A stretch of DNA of 10,372 nucleotides, from positions 1-10,372 of the forward strand of contig JAFAQG010000258.1 of the NCBI GenBank assembly GCA_019246575.1, read 5' to 3'. Every line of letters begins with the position of its first letter. The stretch's first letter is position 1. This document shows, piece after piece, positions 1-6,115 of the stretch. Both the position numbers and the translations under genes were made by a program. Source of the DNA: Acidobacteriaceae bacterium (GTDB lineage Bacteria; Acidobacteriota; Terriglobia; Bryobacterales; Bryobacteraceae). The notes under the pieces were generated by a model that ran no database searches, was not told the origin of the DNA, and worked only from the letters and a program-made list of their open reading frames with translations.

Positions 1-1
1 T

Positions 2-466
2 CTGTACTGGAATGCGCGAGTCGTATACGTTGATCCCTCGCGCAAGAGCCGGTTCATCGAAAGCTACGATCCTCGTTTGGGGGTTGAACAGTTCGGCCGC
101 ATTTGGGAGTCCAGCGCCAGTGGAGGGAATGCGGCGGGCCGCCACGGCGTTTGGAACTCCCGCGAAATTCGCATCCGTGTTGCAGTCGATGAAAGCCAGG
201 TGTCCGTGCTGATTGGTGCAATGCAGAGGAATGTTCGCGACACACTCACCCGTGTCGGTTCCCGATGCCTAGGCTTCGGTTCTTCGGGGATAGAAAAGGA
301 AACCGCGTATCGAACCCGGTATGAAGACTCGAACACGAGCGGTGTCATCATTATCGGCCCCACCTGTCGCGCGTATGGTCCCGTGTATCGCGATCCGTCG
401 CGCGCCGACAGGAGCAGCACGTTCCTGGTGCCTATTTGGATAGAAGAGCAGTGGGCGCCGAACTAG
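2..466 (+). CDS. Hypothetical protein, C-terminal part (5' end outside window)
   Basis: The frame is open from the window edge to a TAG at 464-466, giving about 154 residues of the C-terminal end of a longer protein. I do not recognise the family. The visible part is mixed charged and hydrophobic, with an Arg-rich middle, a hydrophobic run GVIIIGP followed by TCRAYGPVYRDPSRADRSS, and a near-terminal strand-like segment STFLVPIWIEEQW. There is no membrane helix or repeat. An internal TTG at 77 could serve as a start, but codons upstream of it remain open and read sensibly (VVYVDPSRKSRFIESYDPRLG), so a gene truncated by the window is more likely. Which frame is real rests only on its length and its lack of stops. 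Confidence 0.5.
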   Translation: MYWNARVVYVDPSRKSRFIESYDPRLGVEQFGRIWESSASGGNAAGRHGVWNSREIRIRVAVDESQVSVLIGAMQRNVRDTLTRVGSRCLGFGSSGIEKETAYRTRYEDSNTSGVIIIGPTCRAYGPVYRDPSRADRSSTFLVPIWIEEQWAPN

Positions 467-668
467 GATCGAACCTGTTCGTGCGCACAACGCGTACACC
501 ACGTATGGAGGAATGCCCCCGCTGCCCGATGAGCACTTGAAAAGGAACCAATCGTACGACGAAGGCTGAAACCGGCATGGCCGTTTCACGTACGGCTGCG
601 GAGCTGATGCGATGTAACGCAAGGGCGAGCACGCCGAGTCACGCACGTGATGACGCTAGACTGAGGGC
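467..668. other. Intergenic gap with nested inverted repeats
   Basis: No convincing gene lies in these 202 bases. A short open stretch at 444-569 (frame of position 444, ending in TGA) contains an ATG at 513 with GGAGGA directly before it, but gives only 18 codons. The notable content is secondary structure. GAAACCGGC (568-576) and GCCGTTTC (580-587) form an 8-bp stem with one bulged C and an ATG loop, and this is flanked by two copies of the self-complementary CGTACG (553-558 and 589-594) that can pair around it. The 3' side, TTCACGTACGGCT, resembles the 3' strand of a group II intron domain V, but the matching 5' strand and catalytic triad are missing. It may be a small structured RNA, a leader or terminator, or chance. 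Confidence 0.35.
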
Positions 669-896
669 ATGAACTGGAAGGCGTGCCAGGCTGTAGACAG
701 AAACCCTCGGAAGGTGGGCGGGGCTTGGTGTTTCGCAGGTACGCGTGTCCCCGTTTTCTCGCTATTCGAACACCTGGATAAAGGATCGACTACAAGCGAT
801 TTCCTGGAGTGGTTTCCTGACGTTACGGAGCAACAAGTTCACGAAGTGCTTGCGTTTGCAAAAGCATCCCTGGAGCAACCGGCAGCGGTTGCGTGA
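669..896 (+). CDS. DUF433 family antitoxin-like protein
   Basis: The product is 75 residues, a usual length for DUF433 proteins, which are small winged-helix-like DNA-binding proteins found as antitoxins next to PIN-like DUF5615 toxins. The family pattern is complete: a DNPxxxGG-like stretch (residues 11-18, RNPRKVGG), the GTRVPVFSLFEHL core (about 24-36), FLEWFPDVTEQQV (45-57) and the helix VLAFAKASLE. In family members this protein neutralises the toxin and represses the operon. The ATG at 669 has GAGGG only one base upstream, which is tight spacing. The TGA (894-896) shares bases with the GTG start of the next gene, giving a GTGA overlap typical of translational coupling in toxin-antitoxin pairs. 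The gene looks intact while its partner does not. Confidence 0.82.
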   Translation: MNWKACQAVDRNPRKVGGAWCFAGTRVPVFSLFEHLDKGSTTSDFLEWFPDVTEQQVHEVLAFAKASLEQPAAVA

Positions 897-1024
897 AATT
901 CCTTTTCGATAGCAACACGCCGGCTCCTCTTGCGCGACTATTCTCGAAGCGTCAGGTCCTCGATTTTGTGACCCGCGGCGAAGTAAAACGAGTTGACGTC
1001 GCGGAACTCCGAAGCGCGCTGTGA
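893..1024 (+). pseudogene. Truncated DUF5615 (PIN-like) toxin, 43 codons
   Basis: A GTG start overlaps the antitoxin stop. The first 22 or so residues (VKFLFDSNTPAPLARLFSKR) match the start of DUF5615 proteins, whose MKFLFDxNxP segment carries the first conserved acidic residue of the PIN-like fold. Family members run to roughly 110-120 residues and contain a second acidic centre (typically a TGD motif), and neither is present here. After residue 22 the similarity fades and a TGA ends the frame at 1022-1024. No continuation of the family appears in either other plus-strand frame before 1150. The product probably has no nuclease activity, so the locus looks like a decayed toxin with a preserved antitoxin. 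A deletion fusing the start of the toxin gene to unrelated DNA would explain it. A genuine mini-protein cannot be excluded. Confidence 0.6.
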
Positions 1025-1150
1025 GACCAGGTCGGCCCCAAGACGCTCGAGTTGCACCGCCCCTTCGCGTGCTCCGTCTGCGCGGCATGTCGACTTCAGA
1101 TTAGCTCAGATCGGCAGGCGAGGGGCACTACACTGAAAAGCTAGTAGACC
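1025..1150. other. Intergenic region upstream of the TonB receptor
   Basis: These 126 bases hold no supported gene. They should contain the promoter of the receptor gene. A weak -10-like TACACT lies at 1129-1134, but no convincing -35 box sits 16-18 bases upstream. I looked for a cobalamin riboswitch because the downstream receptor is BtuB-like. The region is too short and lacks its conserved boxes. Confidence 0.3.
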
Positions 1151-2980
1151 GTGATCAAGCACATCGCGACATCCCTTGTTGCAGCCTCCTTACTCCGCGC
1201 CGCCGCGCAGAATACGGGCACGTCGAACCAAAATTCTGCTCCGGTGAAACAGGAGACCGTGGTTGTGACGGGGTTGTGGGAGCCGACGCCACTTGCGGAA
1301 GCAGATCGCTCGGTGAATGAGTATTCCCTGCGAGATGCGGTGGTGCTGTTCGGAAGCCTCGCCGATGTGTTCGATCTCGACTCGTCGGTTAATGTGCAAG
1401 CGCGCGACCCCAGCGGAATTCAGGCGGATTTTTCGATCCGGGGCGGTTCGTTTGAACAGACCCTAATACTGCTGAACGGCATCCGGATTAGCGATGAGCA
1501 GTCGGCGCATTACAATTCCGATATTCCGGTTCCACTGGATGCCATTGACCACATTGAGGTACTGCGCGGATCGGGCTCGACTCTATACGGATCCGATGCC
1601 GTAGGCGGAGTGATCAACATTATTACCCGCCCGAGTACCGAGCCGGATCCGATCGAGATGCGTGTAAGAGGCGGCTACGGCAGCTTTGGAACGAATGAAC
1701 AGAGCGGATTCCTTTCTCTAAACAGAGGTTTGCTGTCGCAACGGTTCTCATTCGAGCGGGAGCTTTCGCGGGGATTTAAAGATGACCGCGATTTCAGAAA
1801 CCTGGCGCTTTCTTCCGAATCGTGGGTGCGCAGCAGACTTGGTTTGACGCGCGTATTCCTTGGACTTGATGATCGGCCTTTCGGGGCAGACCAGTTTTAC
1901 GGAAATTTCAATTCCTGGGAGCGGACAAAGACATGGCTGGCCACGATTGCGCAGGACATTGGCAAAAAGACGCTGTTCACTCTCGGTTACCGACGCCATG
2001 CGGATCTGTTCGTGCTGCTTCGGACGAATCCCGGCTTTTACACGAACCGGCATGAGGACGAGGCATGGGACCTTGCGATGCGGAGGCACGATGGGGTGGG
2101 GAGATTGGCGCAGATTTATTACGGTGTTGAGGGAACGGCGGATCACGTGGCGAGCAACAATCTGGGCGTGCATTCGAGGAAGCAAGGCGCGGTTTATGGC
2201 GACCTCGATATTCGGTCGCTCCGTCGCGCTTCTCTCAGCATTGGAGCTCGCGAGCAGTTTTACGGCGCTCGACAGACGATCTTTGCGCCAAATGTAAGCG
2301 GCGGTTACTGGCTTTCGTCGATAGTGAAGATGCGAGCTTCGGCGAGCCGGGCCTTTCGGTTGCCGAACTACACGGACCTGTATTATCACGATCCCGCGAA
2401 TCTCGGCAATGCAGATCTGAAGCCGGAGAGGGCCGCGAACTACGAAGCCGGCGTGGATTGGAATCCGAACGGCCGCTTGCGAGTAACAGTTACCGGATTC
2501 CACCGGCGAGAACAGGACGACATCGATTACGTGAGGCCGAACTCATCTGCTATCTGGCAGGCGACGAACTTCGACCACCTCCGTTTCACCGGATGGGAGG
2601 GTAGCGTTGCGATATCGCTGCCGAGCGCGCAATCGGTTGCTGTGGAGTACACGGGATTACACGGCGCAAAAGCAGCGTTGAGCGGCTTGCAATCGAAATA
2701 CGTGTTCAATTATCCGACGCAGCAGGCGGTTGTGGCGTGGCAGCGCACATCTGCTCGAGGATGGCTGGCGCGGGTGCGCGTTGGCGCGACGGACCAGTAT
2801 CAGCGAAATGCGTACGTGCTGGTGGATGGTTCGGCGGCATGGACACGGTCGCGATTTCACCCGTACGCGCGATTCACAAACCTGGCGAATGTGGAGTATC
2901 AGCCGGTGTATGGAGTGGCGATGCCGGGCCGTGCAGCAATAGTCGGCATGGAGATTTGCGTTTTGTGCAATGCGAAATAG
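1151..2980 (+). CDS. TonB-dependent outer-membrane receptor, BtuB-like
   Basis: The 609-residue protein has the layout of a small TonB-dependent transporter, which takes up a scarce ligand across the outer membrane using energy passed from TonB/ExbBD. A signal peptide spans about residues 1-20 (hydrophobic core IATSLVAASLL, cleavage near AAAQ). A TonB-box-like ETVVVTG is at 35-41. The plug domain runs from about 55 to 160, with FSIRGGSFEQTLILLNGIR, the IEVLRGSGSTLYGSDAVGGVINIITRP signature (135-161) and the beginning of the barrel at RGGYGSFG. The rest is a beta-barrel with the FRLPNYTDLYY and NLKPE-like (NADLKPERAANYEAG) segments. The GTG at 1151 is the only reasonable start, because an in-frame TAG lies at 1145-1147. 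The Shine-Dalgarno is weak. The protein ends GMEICVLCNAK without the usual terminal aromatic residue. Length and plug resemble vitamin B12 receptors, but the substrate cannot be read from sequence. Confidence 0.9.
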   Translation: MIKHIATSLVAASLLRAAAQNTGTSNQNSAPVKQETVVVTGLWEPTPLAEADRSVNEYSLRDAVVLFGSLADVFDLDSSVNVQARDPSGIQADFSIRGGSFEQTLILLNGIRISDEQSAHYNSDIPVPLDAIDHIEVLRGSGSTLYGSDAVGGVINIITRPSTEPDPIEMRVRGGYGSFGTNEQSGFLSLNRGLLSQRFSFERELSRGFKDDRDFRNLALSSESWVRSRLGLTRVFLGLDDRPFGADQFYGNFNSWERTKTWLATIAQDIGKKTLFTLGYRRHADLFVLLRTNPGFYTNRHEDEAWDLAMRRHDGVGRLAQIYYGVEGTADHVASNNLGVHSRKQGAVYGDLDIRSLRRASLSIGAREQFYGARQTIFAPNVSGGYWLSSIVKMRASASRAFRLPNYTDLYYHDPANLGNADLKPERAANYEAGVDWNPNGRLRVTVTGFHRREQDDIDYVRPNSSAIWQATNFDHLRFTGWEGSVAISLPSAQSVAVEYTGLHGAKAALSGLQSKYVFNYPTQQAVVAWQRTSARGWLARVRVGATDQYQRNAYVLVDGSAAWTRSRFHPYARFTNLANVEYQPVYGVAMPGRAAIVGMEICVLCNAK

Positions 2981-3007
2981 GTTGCCGCAGCCGATACCAT
3001 ATGCTCA

Positions 3008-4771
3008 ATGGATATGCGTGTTCCAGCCGTTCTCGCGATGTTGCCGCTTCTGCTGAGTGCGGAGCAACAACCTGCATGGGTAGCAAAAAGTAACGAGAAC
3101 GCCAAAGTTCTACTCGACATTTTGGCGCGCTATTCACCCGAGCAAGCGAGTCAGCTTGGGATCAGAACGGCGGATGAGCAGATCACAATTCCTGCAACGG
3201 ACCGGCCTGAGCGTTTTCGCCGCGATGCGGGCAAAGCGCTGGAGGCGCTGCGGTCTCGTGTTGCCGGGGAGCAAGATGCGCTGGTTAAGCAGGATTTAGA
3301 GATTCTAATCGACGCAGGCGAGCGGCAGATAAGAGCGTCGCAAGCGTACGAGGATCACCTGCTGCCGTACATGAATGCGGCGAACACCGCGTTTTCGGGC
3401 ATTCAAACGCTATTGCAGGAACACGTCACAGCGGAACGGCGTGCCGCCGCGGTCGTGCGCTTGAAACGCTATGCGGGTTTGGAGCAGGGGTTCACTCCGA
3501 TCACGGTGCTCGCCGAAAACGTTTTTCGAGACAAGCTGCGGAAACCGGGGCTTCTGGGGCCGCCACAAGGGGAAGTGGAGCACGACCTGGCAACGATGAG
3601 TTCGTACGGGGCCGGCATCGGGCAACTCTTCGAAAAGGAGAAGGTGTCGGGGTACGAAGAGGCGTACGGGAAGCTGAAAGAGCAAATTTCGGAATACGAA
3701 CAATTTGTCCGCCGTGAAGTTCTGCCGCATGTGCGAACGGATTTTCGACTCCCTCCGGAACTTTACGCCATCAATTTGGACAATGCGGGTGTGGATTACA
3801 CGCCGGCAGAGCTGACGCGCCTTGCGCATCAGAGCTTCGACGAAATTCAGAAGCAGATGCAGACGCTTGCGGTAAGAGTTGCGAAGGAGCATAGCTGGCC
3901 TTCATCGGACTATCGTGACGTAATCAAGCAACTTAAGAAAGATCAGCTGCAGGCGAGCCAGGTGATGCCGGTTTACCACGGCACGCTGGCGCAGATCGAA
4001 GCGATTATCCGGCGCGAGCACCTGGTTACATTGCCGGATTGGCCTTGCATCATCCGCCAGGCTTCGGCGGCAGAAACGGCGCAGCAACCCGCGCCGCATT
4101 ACTTATCACCGCCGCTGATTGACAATCACGGCGAGCAGGGGCAATTTGTGCTTCCGGGCGGCACTACGGGTCCGGGCGGGAAACCGCTGGAGTATGACGA
4201 TTTTACGTTCTCAGCTGCATCGTGGACATTGACGGCGCACGAGGCGCGGCCCGGACACGATTTACAGTTTTCATCCATGGTCCGCGGCGGGGTGTCGTAT
4301 GCTCGTGCGATTTTTGCGTTTAACAGCACGAACGTGGAGGGTTGGGCGCTGTATGCCGAGTGGTTCATGCTGCCTTACATGCCGGATGACGGCAAGATGA
4401 TTTCGCTGCAATTGCGCCTGCTTCGTGCTGCGCGCGCTTTTTTGGATCCGGAGCTTCAGCAGGGGAAGGTGACTCGACAGCAGGCGTTGGAGCTGCTGCA
4501 GAAGGACGTCGCGCTCTCAGAGGCCTTTGCCACGGAGGAAGTGGACCGGTTCACATATCGCATGCCGGGGCAAGCGGTTTCGTATTTTGACGGGTACACA
4601 CGGCTGCTCGATATTCGTAGCGAAGCGCAGAAGGCATTGGGCTCGAAGTTCAAAGTGCAGGAATTTCACGATTTCATTCTGTCGGAAGGGCTGTTACCAC
4701 CGAAAGTGTTGCGGCACGCGGTCATGAGCGATTTTGTGGGCCGGCACGAGGTCACGTCAGTGGCGCAGTAG
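3008..4771 (+). CDS. Exported DUF885 family zinc carboxypeptidase-like protein
   Basis: The product has 587 residues, normal for DUF885, a family distantly related to M32/M3-type metallopeptidases. A signal peptide is seen at about 1-18 (VPAVLAMLPLLLSA), so the enzyme should act in the periplasm or outside. The zinc site is intact: HEARPGH at residues 411-417 (His411, catalytic Glu412, His417) and the downstream NVEGWALYAEW at 442-452, whose Glu444 is the likely third ligand. A helical N-terminal region precedes it and a conserved YRMPGQAVSYFDGY segment follows. The ATG at 3008 was chosen; a second ATG two codons on would also keep the signal peptide. The gene starts 27 bases after the receptor stop and is probably co-transcribed, suggesting that peptide breakdown accompanies uptake, though this is inference. 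It ends convergent with the kinase gene, 13 bases apart. Confidence 0.9.
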   Translation: MDMRVPAVLAMLPLLLSAEQQPAWVAKSNENAKVLLDILARYSPEQASQLGIRTADEQITIPATDRPERFRRDAGKALEALRSRVAGEQDALVKQDLEILIDAGERQIRASQAYEDHLLPYMNAANTAFSGIQTLLQEHVTAERRAAAVVRLKRYAGLEQGFTPITVLAENVFRDKLRKPGLLGPPQGEVEHDLATMSSYGAGIGQLFEKEKVSGYEEAYGKLKEQISEYEQFVRREVLPHVRTDFRLPPELYAINLDNAGVDYTPAELTRLAHQSFDEIQKQMQTLAVRVAKEHSWPSSDYRDVIKQLKKDQLQASQVMPVYHGTLAQIEAIIRREHLVTLPDWPCIIRQASAAETAQQPAPHYLSPPLIDNHGEQGQFVLPGGTTGPGGKPLEYDDFTFSAASWTLTAHEARPGHDLQFSSMVRGGVSYARAIFAFNSTNVEGWALYAEWFMLPYMPDDGKMISLQLRLLRAARAFLDPELQQGKVTRQQALELLQKDVALSEAFATEEVDRFTYRMPGQAVSYFDGYTRLLDIRSEAQKALGSKFKVQEFHDFILSEGLLPPKVLRHAVMSDFVGRHEVTSVAQ

Positions 4772-4779
4772 ATCGAGGC

Positions 4780-4795
4780 CCATCCTATCGGATGG
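4780..4795. terminator. Short hairpin at the convergent gene ends
   Basis: CCATCC (4780-4785), a four-base loop and GGATGG (4790-4795) form a perfect 6-bp stem between the peptidase stop and the end of the kinase reading frame, overlapping the kinase stop codon. No U-run follows on either strand, so it is at best a weak bidirectional terminator or transcript-end structure. Confidence 0.3.
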
Positions 4796-5636
4796 ACGGC
4801 TGTAAGTCTCCATGGAGCGCTGGCACTTTTTCGCGCCACTTCGCTGCTTTGTCTGGCCTTGCTGAAGTTTCGTAAAGCTGCACAATCCACTCTGCGCATT
4901 CCCTTATAACGGGCCGCCGCTCCCAAGGGATGGTTTGTTGAGTGTTCACGAGACCGTCGTAACCGGAGAGCAGGAGCGGCTCTGCTTCCGCATATCGGTT
5001 TTGAGCTACAGCAATGGCTCCCAACAGGCTTTCACAGCGGTATCGGGCCCAAGTAGTCATGTTCGTGTTCTGAAAGTCATTCAAAGCGTCACGCAGGAGC
5101 GGCTCCGCGAGCGTATACTTGTGCCGCTTCAGGTAAAGCGCTGCGAGGTCGTTCATGGTGGCGAGCCTTCTGGGATGTTGCCGGCCCAGAACGCGCGCCT
5201 GAGCTGCGATGACCTGAAGGTAAAGCGGTTCGGCGGAATCGTATTTTCCTTCATTGGCGTAAAGAAAAGCAAGGTTGTTGATGCTGAGCAGCGTGTCCGG
5301 GTGGTCTTGGCCCAAAACGCGCCGCCTCACCTGGTATGTCTTGCTGAGCAACGATTCCGCGTGCGCGTATTTGCGTTCGTATTGGTAAAGCAGACCCAGA
5401 TTGTTCATGCTGATCAAGGTATGGGCGTGTTCCGGGCCCAACACGCGCCTGCGCACCTCGAGTACTCCCGTGAACAGCGAGCGGGCAGGTGAATACTTGC
5501 CCTGATCGCGGTAGAGTCCTGCGAGATTATTCATTGTGGTTAGAGTGTCGGGGTGTTCCGGTCCGAGAACGCGCTGCTTCACGGCCAGCACTTTAGCGAA
5601 CAGCTTTTCAGCGGGCGATACTGGCCTTGGTCCCAA
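4785..5636 (-). CDS. C-terminal TPR part of the frameshifted Ser/Thr kinase
   Basis: This frame continues the TPR array of the kinase encoded just upstream on the same strand, after a one-base shift near 5618. As an independent ORF it would begin at TTG 5636 and give 283 residues, but its first six residues (LGPRPV) are only the out-of-frame reading of the kinase YWDQGQY codons. Real homology starts at SPAEKLF, residue 7. It carries four complete 42-residue kinesin-light-chain-like TPR units (starting at A9, A51, A93 and A135) with the motifs LGPEHPDTLTTMNNLAGLY and similar, a fifth, degenerate unit, and a helical C-terminus ending LHGDLQPSIR. TPRs mediate protein binding. No ribosome-binding site precedes the TTG, so separate translation is doubtful. 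In the restored gene this is the end of a 978-residue protein. Confidence 0.75.
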   Translation of the reverse strand: MGPRPVSPAEKLFAKVLAVKQRVLGPEHPDTLTTMNNLAGLYRDQGKYSPARSLFTGVLEVRRRVLGPEHAHTLISMNNLGLLYQYERKYAHAESLLSKTYQVRRRVLGQDHPDTLLSINNLAFLYANEGKYDSAEPLYLQVIAAQARVLGRQHPRRLATMNDLAALYLKRHKYTLAEPLLRDALNDFQNTNMTTWARYRCESLLGAIAVAQNRYAEAEPLLLSGYDGLVNTQQTIPWERRPVIRECAEWIVQLYETSARPDKAAKWREKVPALHGDLQPSIR

Positions 5637-6115
5637 TAGACAACCGCAAGATTATTCATGGTGAGCAGCGTATCCGGGTGCTCGGGACCGAGTACGCGGT
5701 TGCGCACCTCGAGGACTTTGGCGAAGAATGTTTCGGCGGAAGCGTAGTTGCCCTGTTGTACATACAATCCCGCGAGATTGGTCATGGAGCTAAGCACATC
5801 AGGATGTTCTTGACCGAGAATTCGGCGCCGGGTCTCGAGCACGGTTTTGAACAAGGGCTCGGCGTCCGCAGATTTGCCTTGATACCAGTAGAGAAGCGCA
5901 AGGTCATTCATGGCGCTCAGGGTGTCGCGGTTTGCGTTGCCAAGCAAATGCCGGCGCGTATTCACGACTTGAATCAATAGCGGCTCCGCATCGGAATATT
6001 TGGCTCGGTACCAACACAGGAGGGAAAGCTTCTGCATGCTGGTCAACGTGTCTGGATGTTTGTCGCCGAGCACGCGACGGCGAATGGTCAGCGCTCGCTC
6101 TACTTGAGTCTGCGC
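5109..6115 (-). repeat. Eight tandem 126-bp TPR-coding units, one base short
   Basis: In protein, eight units of exactly 42 residues follow one another, starting at residues 536, 578, 620 and 662 of the kinase ORF, then 704 in the restored frame, then three more in the downstream ORF. Each has the pattern A-E-P-L-x8-RRRxLGxEHPDTLxSMNNLAxLYxxQGKY. Eight units need 1008 bases, and the stretch measures 1007, which independently shows that a single base is missing. The fourth and fifth units are close in protein sequence (both LGPEHPDTL). Confidence 0.85.

Noticed and set aside
444..569. Short coding stretch with ATG 513 giving 18 residues
   Set aside because: It is too short, the GGAGG is directly against the ATG, and nothing recognisable is encoded. 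The open part from 444 has no start codon of its own.
559..600. Group II intron domain V
   Set aside because: Only the TTCACGTACGGCT strand resembles it. The pairing AGCCGTACGTG strand, the tetraloop and the catalytic triad are missing, and no reverse transcriptase is nearby.
269..646. Long minus-strand open frame overlapping the first gene and the gap
   Set aside because: It opposes a plus-strand frame that runs to the window edge, has no Shine-Dalgarno and shows no domain. I treat it as a shadow.
938..1051. Minus-strand frame reading VQLERLGADLVSQRASEF and onward, ending TAG at 938
   Set aside because: It looks protein-like but lies codon-aligned antisense to the toxin remnant, has no ribosome-binding site and no family I recognise. 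It is most likely a shadow of codon bias.
1025..1150. Cobalamin riboswitch before the BtuB-like receptor
   Set aside because: The region is too short and lacks the conserved B12-box and core motifs. The ggcactacactg stretch is only a loose resemblance.
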